Position numbers and translations under genes: made by a program
Shown: positions 7,365 to 20,299 of the stretch, in pieces
Position numbering within the stretch: the stretch's first letter is position 1
Layout of the letters: each line of letters begins with the position of its first letter
NCBI GenBank assembly: GCA_014904845.1
Contig: MU119443.1
Coordinates: forward strand, 64,870-88,166
Reading direction: 5' to 3'
Source of the DNA: Acephala macrosclerotiorum
Taxonomy: Eukaryota > Ascomycota > Leotiomycetes > Helotiales > Mollisiaceae
DNA length: 23,297 nucleotides
Notes under the pieces: generated by a model
What the model saw: the letters and a program-made list of their open reading frames with translations, nothing else
The model's database searches: none
What the model was told of the DNA's origin: nothing

Positions 7365-8424
7365 GTACCGAGTAGCGACAATGGTCGTAATGCCCTTGCC
7401 TGCTCCATGACTGAAAGCATGAAAATGAACAAGTCATTCGAAAGAGATAACACAGCTGCGGCAATTGTAGTACAATTGTTCGCTTTGGAGAGCTCACACT
7501 CTATAGAATTATCAGGGATAATTGCAAGGCACTAAATATGTCATTGCAAATCTGATAGCCGGGACTCAGCTGTTGCATTCATTATACTTGCAGATGCAAA
7601 CTCACCCCTTTGATCAATTGAAACTCTTGCCCTGAAGCTAATCGAGGCTTCCCGGAAAGATACTTGAGGCGTAGCCGCGTAGAGTCGAGATAAGGAGGAA
7701 AATTCCGGAAGGAATGATTGAGAGATGGTTTCCTCGTAACAGGACATTAGCTTTTCTACATCATTTCGACTCTCTTATCACTCAACAATCAAGTGATCAG
7801 GTCTATTTGGCCGACATGCTTGCGTTGAAGCCTCACACGCGATTGGACCTCATTAACACAAGGCCTTATAGCCATCTTCGAAGAACTTGGACGAGACTAC
7901 GAACTTCATACAGATCCTTTGATGTAGATACAGTCCATTCAATTAGTGGTATGCAATACCTCTGTACCGAACGGTAGGCCAGGTAGGATCTCAACTGCAC
8001 GCGGTACCTTCTTCCTTGTGCTACCGGAAAGCAATTTCCATCCCTGGCAGACCAGATCCGATGGCGATGGCGCAGATATTTCCAATCCATTACGGATAAA
8101 GACTTGTCACTGAAGTAGTGGGCAGGCAAACCTCAAGCGAATCGTTTTATCAGTCCTCAATGTCTCCATCCAAGCCACGGCGTGAAAGGCTTCTATTATA
8201 ATTACCATTAGCCATCAGTTTGCCCCAAGAGATGACCTAGTATGGCTCATAACAATGGCTTGCACCAAGAGGTGATCCATTTCACAGCAGGGCCAAGAAA
8301 TTTCTTGTATATTCCACCTCCAATTACCTCAATATTTTGAGTAGAACAATGCATCTCTCTGGGAGACAGTTAAAGAGGATCGAAGGTTCATCTTCCGTCA
8401 GACTCTTATCCCGAAGGGATATAG
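7365..8424. other. Decayed or non-coding stretch, nothing recognised
   Basis: About 1.06 kb with only short overlapping open frames on both strands (for example 7714-7977 plus, 7541-7747 minus, 7866-8129 minus). None carries a motif I know. An imperfect direct repeat (TTTGCCCCAAGAGATGACC near 8220 and CTTGCACCAAGAGGTGATCC near 8259) is visible. It may be the remains of fragmented genes. Confidence 0.35.
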
Positions 8425-8607
8425 TATAAAGTGCCAATTTATATTTACCCTCTATCGAAAGAGCCAGAGATGTATTCCCAATTCCTGCGAGCCGTAGAAG
8501 AGGTATCCTCGGAGATAGAGAATTCCTCGCTGCGCATACCAGATCTTATTCGAAGGCTTCAGAAGATCGGACTTGAGGGTGCCATCAAGTACTATGGCTT
8601 CAATTGA
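8425..8607 (+). pseudogene. Probable C-terminal fragment of an unidentified protein
   Basis: The frame is open from the TAG at 8422 to a TGA at 8605-8607. It contains an ATG at 8470 that gives 45 residues, MYSQFLRAVEEVSS... ending AIKYYGFN. The stretch is rich in regularly spaced Leu, Ile, Arg and Glu (IPDLIRRLQKIG), as in an amphipathic helical protein tail, and its composition looks coding. The preceding codons (VPIYIYPLSKEPE) continue in the same style up to the stop, so the fragment probably belongs to a longer dead gene. The family was not recognised. Confidence 0.3.
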
Positions 8608-9028
8608 TGACCTCTTCTGGCCTTATTTTGTTTTTTGTGTCACGGCTCATATCAAAAAAGAGAATCCGTGGATAATTGGAAACCCAAGAACCAGCTTCGC
8701 CGTGCAGTAAGATTCACAATAAACAAGAGGACTCTGTTAATGAAGGAAGGAGCCACTTGATATGGAGGCAGCTGTGAGCCAATAGTTGCGGGACATTATT
8801 GGCAGCGGACAGTCATTTCCCTCACGCATATCCATGTTTATGATAAAGAGATGGAGCGTAATTTATCCTAAATCTGCGTCTGAAGAGCTGGCATTGTAAG
8901 AAACGTCGTCCCTCATAGCCTTCTTCGCTGCCCGTTGCCCAAGCACGCTGTCATAGAGCGCCTTGCGTATAGCCAAATCCAATACTACACTTAAGTTGAA
9001 GCAGAGGGGATATGTTATCCATCGCCCT
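8608..9028. other. Non-coding stretch
   Basis: There is no recognisable gene. A 62-codon open frame on the minus strand (8863-9051) lies in an alternative frame downstream of the velvet-like fragment. It has no known motif and could be read-through of an old 3' exon. Confidence 0.35.
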
Positions 9029-9311
9029 TCAGCTTTCTGAGGAAGCGACACTCGCTAGAGCCTACCCTCTGGTCAGATTTTCCTCGAGAGCGATGCAGGA
9101 ACTTACTTGGCCTGGTGTCGTTGACTAGCGAATCGCCGACGTCGAACCACCTAGTATCAACATAGCTGCGAAATGTTACCACGCCATCTGGAGCGTCCGC
9201 AAATGAGTAGTCCATCTGCAACAGGCTTATGCGAATGCAATAGCGGCCTGGCTCCGGAATAACCAAATCAGGAAAATTAGGCTGCTCGTGGAGAACCCAT
9301 GGGATGGAGTT
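9029..9311 (-). pseudogene. Velvet-like protein, C-terminal fragment truncated at the AT-rich border
   Basis: On the minus strand a frame open from 9311 reads NFPDLVIPEPGRYCIRIS, followed by LLQMDYS, VTFRSYVDTRWFDV and NDTRP. The pattern F-x-D-L-x-V-x-x-P-G-x-Y-x-I/L-R-I-S-L followed by a strand ending in F-x-V resembles the velvet domain of fungal developmental and secondary-metabolism regulators. A 52-nt intron at 9055-9106 then joins to a short last exon giving ...RPTSVASSES and a TGA at 9029-9031. The frame hits a stop at 9312-9314 exactly where the sequence turns AT-rich, and no start codon is available, so the N-terminal part has been lost. The family call is tentative because only about 50 residues of the domain remain. 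Without splicing, another frame gives RFLRKLKGDG, which also looks protein-like. Confidence 0.42.
9055..9106 (-). other. Intron (52 nt) in the velvet-like fragment
   Basis: On the minus strand: donor GTAAGT (perfect), branch site CTGAC 17 nt before the acceptor, and acceptor CTCTAG. These are the three consensus elements of a short fungal intron at proper spacing. Confidence 0.65.
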
Positions 9312-9388
9312 TTAAAATTTCCCCCTTATTCACGGGTTTTCCATGGGACGAAAATATATTAGTTCTCTATCCACGGGTTCTCCATGGG
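9289..9388. repeat. Border repeats with a GGGTTCTCCA core
   Basis: ACGGGTTTTCCATGGG (9332-9347) and ACGGGTTCTCCATGGG (9373-9388) are 41 bp apart and differ by one C/T. The reverse complement of the core occurs as TGGAGAACCC at 9289-9298. All three sit at the transition from gene-like DNA to the AT-rich block. They may be the end of a mobile element; no matching end was found elsewhere in the window. Confidence 0.65.
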
Positions 9389-10276
9389 TTTTGTAGAGTC
9401 TCTATAGAGTGTTAAGACTTTTATAAAAGCATAAAAAGTATTATTTTATATAAATGAAATAAAATTATTATTTTTATATTTTATAATAATAAATTCAAAA
9501 TAAAAGTTTTATATTAATATAATATTTATTTTTAAAAAATATTTAATTTTAATAAAAAAGATTTTATATAGAAAATTGTTCATAAATATAAAAATTATAA
9601 AAAGAATTTTTTATTAATTTATTTTATATAAAATTTTTAAATAAATTAAATAATTTTTTTTATTAATATAATAATTTTAAAAATTACTTTTTATATTTTT
9701 ATATATTAATTATCGAAATTTTTAAATTAATAATATATTTTTAATTTAAATAATTTTTTTAATATAAATTATATATAAATTTATTATTATTTAATTAATA
9801 AAAATATTAATAAAATAAAATAAAAATTTATTTTCGAATTTTATAATTAATATTGTTTTAATAGTTTTTTATAAAGCGTTAAATATATTTATTTGAAATT
9901 TAATACGATAATTTAAATTTTATAAATTTTTTTATATAAATTATTAAAAAAATATACGTTTAATTAAAAATTTAAAAAACTTTTAATATTTTTGAATTTT
10001 TTTTAAAATTGAAATTATTATATATTAATTTGTAATATATTAATTATTTTATTAATTTATTTATTATTAAAATTTTTTTTTTTTTTAAATATAAAATTTT
10101 TTTTTAATTTATTTATTTTTCGAATTATTTTTTTAATTAAATTATATTTATAAACTTTTTTATTAATCGTTTTTTGAATTATATATTTAAATAATTTAAT
10201 AATAAACTTTTTTTAATAAACGTTATTTTATAAATTTTTTTATTAATATTAAAATTTTTTAATTAATTAAAAAATA

Positions 10277-10277
<1 letters not shown>

Positions 10278-10316
<39 letters not shown>
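10278..10316 (+). repeat. (ATT)13 microsatellite
   Basis: Thirteen uninterrupted ATT units lie inside the AT-rich block. Confidence 0.95.
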
Positions 10317-10319
<3 letters not shown>

Positions 10320-11870
10320 ACGAATAATATTATTAAAAACGAATTAATAATCGATGAAATTAATAAATATATTTATAAAATAATTAAATAGAAATTATTT
10401 AAATTTTTTATATATTTTATATTTTTTTTAAAAAAACGTTTATATTTTTTTAATAAGATTACAAAAAAAAATAAAAAAAAAAATAAAAAAATATTTAAAT
10501 TATAAAAATTATAAATTATTAAAAAATATAATATTATATATATATTTAATATAATAAATAATTTTTAGTTTTTGTTAATTTTTTTATTAATTGAAAATAA
10601 ATTTAATCGATTATTTTAATTAATTTTAAATATTAAAATTCGTTAAAATTTTATTTATTATATAATTACTCGATTTCGTAAATTTAAAAATTCAATTAAT
10701 CGATTTTATATTAAAAACGAAAATATAAAAATATTTAATCGATTTTATTCGATCGTTTAATATTTTAATAACGAAATTAAAAATAACGAAATAATCGATT
10801 ATTATATTCGATAAAATATTTAAACGTTTAAATAAATTTTATCGTAAATTTAATATTAAATTACAAAGAAATTTTAAATAAATATAAATATTAAATTTAA
10901 AACGAAATATTAAAAATACGAAATAAAAATTATTTAAATACTATAAATTTTTTTTATAAATTTAAAAAGTATTTATATTTTTATTTCGATTTTAAATTCG
11001 ATTATTAAATTAAATATTTTTATTTTTTATTTTTTTAATTATTTTAAAATTTTCTTTTTTGAAAATTTATCGCGAAAATTATATTTTATTTATTATTAAA
11101 AATCTATTATAATATATTCAATAAATAAATTAAAATTTTTTAAATTTATTTTTAATTAAATATTAATATTAATAAAATAAAAATCGTTTTAAATAAATAA
11201 AAATATAATTTTTATAAATAAAATCGAACGATATTTAAATTTAAATTCGTATTTTTTATTAATTTTTTTATTAATTTTTTTATTAATTATTTATTAAATT
11301 TTAATATAAAAAATAATAATCGTAAAATTTTATTTATATAATAATATTATAAAAATATATTTTTAAATTTAATTCGTATAATAAAAAATATTTTATGTAT
11401 TTTATTAATAAATATTAAAATTAATCGAGTTTTTAATTTAATTCGAAATATTTATTATTATCGATATAACAATTTTAAATCGAATATTATTATTAAATTA
11501 ATTTTTTATTTATATTAATAATTATTCGAAAATTAAATTAATAAAATTATAAAACGATTAAATTAATTTATTTTTATATTTTTTAATATAAAAAAAAAAT
11601 TATTTATTAAATTTAATATTTACCAAAATTAATTTTTATAAAAATTTATTTTTAATAATTATATTTTTAATAACGAGTTTGAAAACAATTTTAAAAAAAT
11701 TAAAAAAATTAATATATTACAAAATTTTAAAAAACGAATATAATTTTTTTAATATAAATATATAATATTTTTTTTAAATAATTTTAAAATTAAAAAAAAT
11801 CGTTATTAAAAAATAATTAACTCGAAAACGAAACAAATAAAATAAAATAAATAATAATATTATATATAAA

Positions 11871-12100
11871 ATATTAATATTATAATAAATATTATATAAT
11901 ATTTATGTGTAATTCGAAATCGTATATAATTAATATTATTTTATTTTTATTTTCGAAATAAAATTTTTATATTTCGAGTTTCGTTTTTTAAATAATTTTA
12001 ATTAATAATAAATTAATACGTATATTAAAATTTCAAAATTTTTTGCGTGTATTTAAATCGTTTTATTAATAAATTTAATATTTTTAATAAAATATTAATA
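11871..12100. repeat. Long terminal repeat, first copy
   Basis: 11909-11977 (69 nt) is identical to 17451-17519. The flanks on both sides also align, with mainly C/T and G/A differences, for example TTTATGTG here against TTCACGTG in the other copy. The outer borders are approximate because the surrounding DNA is also AT-rich. Confidence 0.75.
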
Positions 12101-12585
12101 TTAAGTAATAATTGTTTTTAATTACGAATTAATAAAAATTTATTAAAAAAAACGAAATACAATAAATTAAAAATATTAATAAATTTATTATAAAAAATAC
12201 TAAAAAATTTCGATCGAATATTATTAAATATTATCGAATTATAAAAAATTTTATTATTTTTTTTTATAAAAACGAAATTAAAATATTTAATTGTTTTTTA
12301 AAAACTTAAAAAAATAAATTATAAAAAAGTTCGTATTTTTAAATAATTATTTTAAGTTTACGTTTATTATATAAAATAATATTATTTTACGAAAAACTCG
12401 ATTAAATAATTAATTAAATTATTATATTTATTATTTAATTTTAAATATCGTATTAAATCGATATTATTTTATTATTTTTTATTTTTTATTTCGATTATAT
12501 TTATATTTTATAATTTCGAATTAATTGATCGAATAATATACCAATATAATATTACGATTATACGAAGTTTTTACGAGTTATTATT

Positions 12586-12663
12586 AAAAAACGTTTCATA
12601 AAAACGTTTATTATAAACGTTTAATTAAACGCTTATTAAAAACGTTTATTAAAAAACGTTTAT
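12586..12663. repeat. 13-bp minisatellite, AAAAACGTTTATT type
   Basis: ACGTTT or ACGCTT occurs at 12591, 12604, 12617, 12629, 12642 and 12656, that is every 12-14 bp, in a consistent AT context. It lies in the internal part of the retroelement. It may be a mutated tandem repeat of the original coding sequence. Confidence 0.6.
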
Positions 12664-15600
12664 CGAATTAATTAATCGAAAATATTTATTTTTTAAAAAC
12701 GTTTATTTATTTTTATATTCGTTTTTATATTCGTTTTTTTTTATTTATTTTTAATATTTACTTTTATTAAAACGTTTAAATCGCTTATAAAACGATTTAT
12801 AAAATTAATTATTTTTTATTTTTCGAAATAATATTTAAAAAAAAAATATAAAATTTATTAATTAATATAAAAAATAAAAATTTAAATAAAATAATAATCG
12901 ATATATTTATCGTATTTAATATTATATATTATAAATAAAATAAATATACGAATTATACTATATAAAAATACTTTAAAAAAAATTTCGAAAAATAAATAAA
13001 AAATACGTTTTTTAAAAAAATATTAATTTTTATTTGAAAATTGCAAAATATTTTATACGAACGAAAAATATAATTATTGAAAAACAAAAAACAAATCGTA
13101 CAAATATTCGAGAAAATTATTATAAACGAGAAAAAATACTATAAATAAATTGAAAAAATAATAATAAATTAATTAGCAAATAAAAATAAATTTTATAATT
13201 ATTTTAAATAAAATTCGAATAATATTTAAAATAAAATCGCTCGAAATAATATTATTTTTATAATTATAATATTTTTAAATTTTAAACATTTTAAATATTT
13301 AATTTTATGAAATTCGAATATATAATACTAAAATATATAATTTTTAAATATTTAATTTTTAAATCAATAATTTTACTAATTAATATATTAATAAAACAAT
13401 TTATAAAATTAAAAAAATATAAATCTCAATTAAAATACTCGATTAAACAATAATTTTTAATATAATAATTTTTAATTTTTATAAAATATATTAATAAAAT
13501 CGTTTACGAATTTAATAAAAATATAAATTAATAATAATAAAAAATACAACAAAAAATTATTCAATATTTTCAACGTTAAAATATAAATTTTTTACGATTA
13601 TTATTTTAAAATTAAATTATTAAAAAACTAATATAATAAACCATTTTTTATTATATTTAAAAGTCGTACGAATTTATTTTATTATAATAAAATCGCGAGA
13701 AAAAATTATAATTTTATAATAATAATAATAAATAAAATTTAAATATATTTTAAAACGAACGAAAATCGATAATTATATATATTTTTATAAAGAAAAATAA
13801 TATTACTACAAATTATTATTATTAATTAATCGAAAATTAAATTAAAATATTTTTAATTATTTTTCGATTAATTTTAATAAATTTAATGTAATTTATCGAA
13901 CGAATATTATACAAAATACAATTTTCGAAATTAAATTATTAACGTTTATAAAAATATCGAAAAATATAATTTTATATTTTATAAATTTATAAATACGTTT
14001 AAAAACGTTTATATTAAATTACAATTCGCGATCGATATTATAATACGTTTATAAAAAATATAATAATATAATAATAATTTTAATCGTAATTTTTAAAAAA
14101 ATTAAAAAAATTATAATAAAATCGATTAAAATTAAATCGATTAAATATACGAAAAACGTAATAAAAAATAAAAATATAAAATAATTTCAATTTTTCGATT
14201 TTTTCGATTTAATAAAAAAAATAAAAAATTATTTCGAAATTATAATAATTATTACGCGAATTATAATTATTAAAAGAAATTTTATATTTATAATAAATTA
14301 AATTATTAATTAATAAAATATATAATAAAAAAACAATAATAAATATATTTAATATATTATCAATTATAATATTATAATAATCTATTATTAAAATTATTTT
14401 ATTAAATACGAAAATATAAAAAAAATTTTAAAAAATAATAAAATCGAAAAAATCGATCAATTATTAATAAATATAAAAATAAAAAACGTAAATAAAATAT
14501 ATTTTATTAAATTTAAAAAAATTAATAATATTCAAATAATAATTATTTTAAATAATTAATTTATACGTTATATTATTATAAAAAAAATATATTTAATTTA
14601 TTATTATAATAATTCGATAAAAATTATTATTTATTTAAAGTTTTTTAAAAAATTATATTAAATAATAAAACTATAAAAATATTAATTATTAATTAATTAT
14701 AATTCCAAATATTATAAAAAATCGATAATAAAATTTAATTAAATATATTAATAATTAATATTTATAAAATTCGATTTAATAAAAAAAATAATTTAAATTA
14801 ATATATTTTTAAGTATTATTGTATTTTATATCGTTTTAATAAATATATTATTTTTATTTTATATTTAAAATATAAATAAAATAAAAAATAATTTTAATTT
14901 TACGAAAATAAAATTATTTATAAATATTATTATATTAATAATTCGATTATTTATTAATATAATATTTATTAAAAAAATTTCAATGTATAAATTACAACGT
15001 AAATATTATTATTATTATTAAATATATAATAAATTATTTAAAAAATTCAAATTTATTTTATAAAACGATTATAAATTTAATTATTTTATTATTATTAATA
15101 TTTTATATTTGAACGAGAAATCGATTTTATAAATAATATTTTTAAATAATTAAAATTTTAAAAAATATATTTACGAAAATAATATAAAATATTTTTCGAA
15201 TATATTAAATTAATATATATTAAAAATTATCGAATTATTTCGTTTATAATATAAAAAAAATATATATTTATAAAATTCTAATAATATATAAAAATAATAA
15301 TAATTAAAATTAAAAAAATATTTATTAAAATTTATAATAATATAAAAAAAAATAAAAAAATATTATATTTTATTACGACGAGTTTACGAGATTATTCGAA
15401 ATGAATTCATTAATAAATAAATCGATAAAAAATTAATTTTATAAATAATAATTGAAATAATAAACGATTTAATAAAATTAAACGAAATTATATTAATATT
15501 ATTAATTTTTAAAATATATTTTAAATTAATTAATAAAAATATATTATTATTATTAATAATTAAAAAAATAAAAACAATTCATATAATTATTAAAAAAATA

Positions 15601-17412
15601 TAACGTTTATACGTCGAATATTAAATTATTAATAACGAACGAGAAAAAAATATACGATCGATATATTTTATAAATCGATTAAATTTCATTCGACGATAAT
15701 TAAATCGTATTATATAAAAAAAACGTTTTACGAAAAAATAAATAATAAAAAATTATTTTATATATTTTTTTCGTTTAATAAATTAAATTAAAAAAATTTA
15801 AATAATAAATTATTAATAAAACGATACGATCGAAAAAAATCCAAAAAATTATATAATAATAAAAATATATTCAATAAAAAATTACAACGAAATAAATACT
15901 ATTAACTCGTTAAAAATAATAACGACGACGAAAATTTCAACAATATATTTATTATTATTTTTAAAAACGAAAATAAAACGTTTATAATATTTATAATAAA
16001 TAAAAAAAATTAATAAAAAATTCTTATTATAATTACGAAAAAAAAATGTAATTATTATATTTAAAATATTATTTAAAAAGTTTTAATAAAAAGAAATCGA
16101 TAATTTAATCGTAAAAAAAGTTTTTTAATTCGTTAAATTCGATTTTATTAAATATATTAAAATTTGTATTTTTAATTTGAAACTAATTAATAAAATCAAA
16201 AATAAAATTATTGATAATTTATACGAAAAATTAAAACTAATAATTTAAAAATATAACGATAAAAAAAAAATTAATTTTAATATAATTTCAATTATTTAAA
16301 AAATTAATTAACGAATTATTATCGTATAAATATTTTTATTAATTTAATTTTTAAATAAAATAATTAAAATATAATTTTATAATATTATTTAAATTTATAC
16401 GTAATCGATAATTAATTTTTAACGATTAATACTCGCGTATTTATTAAAATAAAAATTTATTAATAAATTTTAAATTATTAAATTTATAAATTAAATATAA
16501 AAAATAACGTATTTAAAATATTTATATTATTATAATTTATTAATTTAAAGTAATTTTTGATTTATTTATTATTATTTAATATTAAAATTCGATCAAAAAC
16601 GAAATTATTATATTAAATAAAAAATTCGAATAATAAATTAAAAATTTAAATCGAGAATTTAAATATATTGTTTTAAATTTATTAATAATAAAAATTTTTA
16701 TTTTTATCGATAAATCGTTTATAAATAATAAAAAATTTTAATTTTTAAATTAAATATAAAATTATTTTTATAAACGAAAATAAAAAAAATAATAAAAAAT
16801 TCAAAATTAAATTTTTATTTATTTATTATAATTTTATTAAAAATAAACGAATTATTAAAAACGTATTAATTTTAAAAATTTATAGAATAATAAAAAAAAT
16901 CGATATAATAATAATAATTAAAGTTATTATAAATATAATCGTAAAATATTTCGTTTTTTTTAATATTTTAATAATCGTATATATCGATTTGTATTTATTT
17001 TTCGAGTATTTAATTAAAATTAAAACGATTAAAAAAACGTTTAATAATTAATATTATAATTTTATAATAATTTTACGAATAAAAAAAATTATAAAAAATT
17101 AAATAAATATTAATTATTTTAAAATACGAATAAAAAAATAAATTAAAAAAAAAAATAATAAAAAAAATAAATAAAAAAATATTTATTTTAATATTATTAT
17201 TATTTAAAATTTCAAATTAAAAATAAATTTTTTTTTTCAAATTTCAAATTTATAAATTTCAATAAATTCTAAAAATAATATTAATAAATTAATATTGTTT
17301 GTAATATTTAATTATATAATTTTTATTTTTTTAATATTTTTATTTATATTAAAATTAATAAATTTTATATATTTATAATATATAATAAAAAAATTTTTTT
17401 TATTCGTTTAAA

Positions 17413-17644
17413 TTATTAATATTAAAATAAATATTATATAATATTCACGTGTAATTCGAAATCGTATATAATTAATATTATTTTATTTTTATTTTCGAAA
17501 TAAAATTTTTATATTTCGAATTTCGTTTTTCAAATAATTTTAATTAATAATAAATTAATACGTATATTAAAATCCAAAAAAAAAATTTACGTGCGTTTAA
17601 ATCGTTTTATTAATAAATTCAATATTTTTAATATAATATTAATA
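17413..17644. repeat. Long terminal repeat, second copy
   Basis: This is the partner of 11871-12100. It keeps CACGTG where the first copy has TATGTG, but has lost a G retained in the first copy (position 17520 against 11978), so the two LTRs were mutated independently. Confidence 0.75.
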
Positions 17645-19303
17645 ATTGAATTATTTTTTTATTTAATTTTAATTTTTGTTTTAATTTATAAAATAAAAAT
17701 TATTAATAAATATTTAACGATTTTAATTAATTTTAATAAAATTTCGAATTCAAAATTATAATTAATAATAATAATTTTTATTTTTATTTTCAATAATAAA
17801 ATTTTCAAAGTTTAAAAAATTAAAAAAAAATTTTATTCGAATTATAATTAATCGAAAAATTAATTTTAAAAATTTATAAATTAATTTTTAATTTATTAAT
17901 TTTTTTATTAATTTATTAATAATTTAATAAAATTTTAATAATAATAAAAATAAAAATAATTACAATTATAAACAATTATATAAAAAAAAAATTTAAATTT
18001 TAAAAAATTATTGATAATTTTATTTTTATTTTAATAAATTTAAAAAAAAAATCAAATTTTTACAAAAATTAAATATTTTAATTTAAATTAAAAAAATTAT
18101 AATTTTGTAAAAATTTATTTTAATTTTTAAATAAATAATTATTTAATTATTTTATATTTTAATTTATAATTATTTTTTTTAATTATTATTATTATAATAA
18201 TATAAAATTAATTCGATTATATAATTATAATAAAAATATAATATATAATTTAATATATAATATTTTAATTGTTTAAATAATTTTTTTACGTAATTTATAA
18301 ATTCATTAATTAATTTATTTTTTATTTTTTTATATTATTATAATATAATTTGAAATTTTAATATTATATAAAAATAATATTATACAATTTATATAAATTT
18401 ATTTTTAAATAAAATTTTATAAAATTTTATAAATAAAAAATTAAAAATAAAATTTTATTTGTAAAATTTTTTTATTTAAATTTTTTATTTAAATTTATTT
18501 TATTTTATAAAATAAAAATAAATTTTAATTTTTTTTAATTTTATATAATTAAATAAAAAATTATTTAATATATTTATTAATATTAATATTAAATAAATTA
18601 AATCGATTATTTAAAATTTTATTTAAATAATAAACAAATATTACAATTATTTAATATTTTATAAATTAATTGAAAATATTAATTAAATTTTATTAAATAA
18701 TAATAAATAAAAGTTTTAATATTTATTAAAATAAAAAATAATTTAAAAAATTTAATAAAATATTGTATAACGATATTAAAACTCGAATTAAATTATAAAA
18801 ATAATAATTATAAAATGATTTATTTAAAAAATCAATTTTTATTCGTAAAAAATTTTATTATAATTAAAAAATATTAAAAAAATCAATTTTTATATTTATT
18901 GTATTTTATAAATATTTTAATATATTATTATAATTTTAATATTAAAATTTTTAAATAATAAAATATTTTAAAATTTTAATTAATTATTAATAATAAAATT
19001 AATAATAAATTAAAAATAAATAAAATATTTAATTAATTATTCGTTTAAAAAATTAATATTAATTTTTATTAAATTACGTATTATTTATATAATACAAATT
19101 ATTTTAATTACAAATAAAAAATATTAAATTTAATAAAAATATTTAAATATAATAATTTAATTAATTTATTAAAATTTATTATTATTATATAATTTTAAAA
19201 TAATATATAATTATTTTAATAAAAATATTAAAATTTTAATAAATATATAATTATAATTATAATTATAATTTATTAATTATATGAATATAATATTAGTTTA
19301 ATA

Positions 19304-19357
19304 GTCACGTGAGACACTAGGCCGGATTGGGACTAGCGCCGCTTGCGCTAGAGTTGA
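19304..19357. other. GC-rich islet with CACGTG site and perfect hairpin
   Basis: This 54-bp stretch contains 32 G or C bases and is embedded in DNA that is otherwise about 10-15% GC. It contains GTCACGTG (19304-19311) and a perfect 7-bp stem with a 5-nt loop: CTAGCGC (19333-19339), CGCTT, GCGCTAG (19345-19351). It has no coding potential. It may be an unmutated end of a retroelement (the LTR at 17413 also has TCACGTG early in its sequence), a late insertion, or a protected protein-binding site. Confidence 0.7.
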
Positions 19358-20299
19358 GATTATATTTTTCAATTTTTACGCGTTTATTAAATTTAAAATT
19401 GATAATTAATTAATAAATTATTTAATTTATTTATTTTATTTTTAATTTATTATTAATTATAAAATAATCAAATTTTTATTTAAAAAAATTAATTTATAAA
19501 AAAAAGAAATTTTTTAAATAATTTATTTTTTATAAAAAAATATTTAAAATAATTAATATATTTTTAAAAAACGTAAAAATAATTTTAAATTTATATTAAA
19601 AACGAATTTTTAAAAAAAAAATTACGTTTTTATTTATTATTTAATCGAAAACGTATAAATATTAATAATAATATTTATTCGAATTCGAATTAAATTTTTT
19701 AATTTTTATATAATTAATTTTTAAAATAATAAATTCGTTTATAATAAAAAAAAATAAAAAAAATTTTCAATTTTGCGAATATTAAAAATTTTAATAAAAA
19801 AATATTAAATAAATATATTTTTTATTAATTTGAAATATATAAAAAAAAAAATTTTCGAATTATAATTTATAAAAAAATTTTTCAAATTTTTTTTAAAAAA
19901 TATACGTAAAATTTTTTACGTTTAATATATAAAAATATTATATATCATTTATAAAATTTTTTATATATTTATAAAATTTATATATTAAATAATTAAAAAT
20001 TTATTATTAATAATTTAAAAAATATTTTTTAATAAAAAGATTTTTATAAATAAATATAAATAAAAATCGTTAATTAATTAAAAAACAAATTTTTTTTTAA
20101 TAAAATCGATTAATTAAATTAATAAATTAATATATTATTATTTTTATAATTTTAATTATAAATACGAATTTTTTTATAATTGTAATTATTTTTATAATTA
20201 TTTTTTATATTTTTTTATTATAATTTTTTTTATAAATACGAATTTATTTAATATAATATAAAATATTTAATTTATTTATTAATAATTTTTTTAATAATA

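Larger units (their letters stand above)
11871..17644. mobile_element. RIP-degraded LTR retrotransposon, about 5.77 kb
   Basis: It is defined by two direct repeats about 5,542 bp apart (11871-12100 and 17413-17644). That spacing gives an internal region of about 5.3 kb, the size of a fungal Ty3/gypsy or copia element. No gag or pol domain can be read by eye because almost every codon has been altered, so superfamily and orientation are undetermined. Part of the internal region recurs at 20300-23297, which confirms that it is a repeated family and hence a RIP target. Confidence 0.7.

Noticed and set aside
10278..10316. CRISPR-like or other functional array
   Set aside because: It is a plain trinucleotide microsatellite without spacers.
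19304..19357. tRNA or SINE in the GC islet
   Set aside because: No A-box and B-box pair, no cloverleaf arms beyond the single hairpin, and too short.
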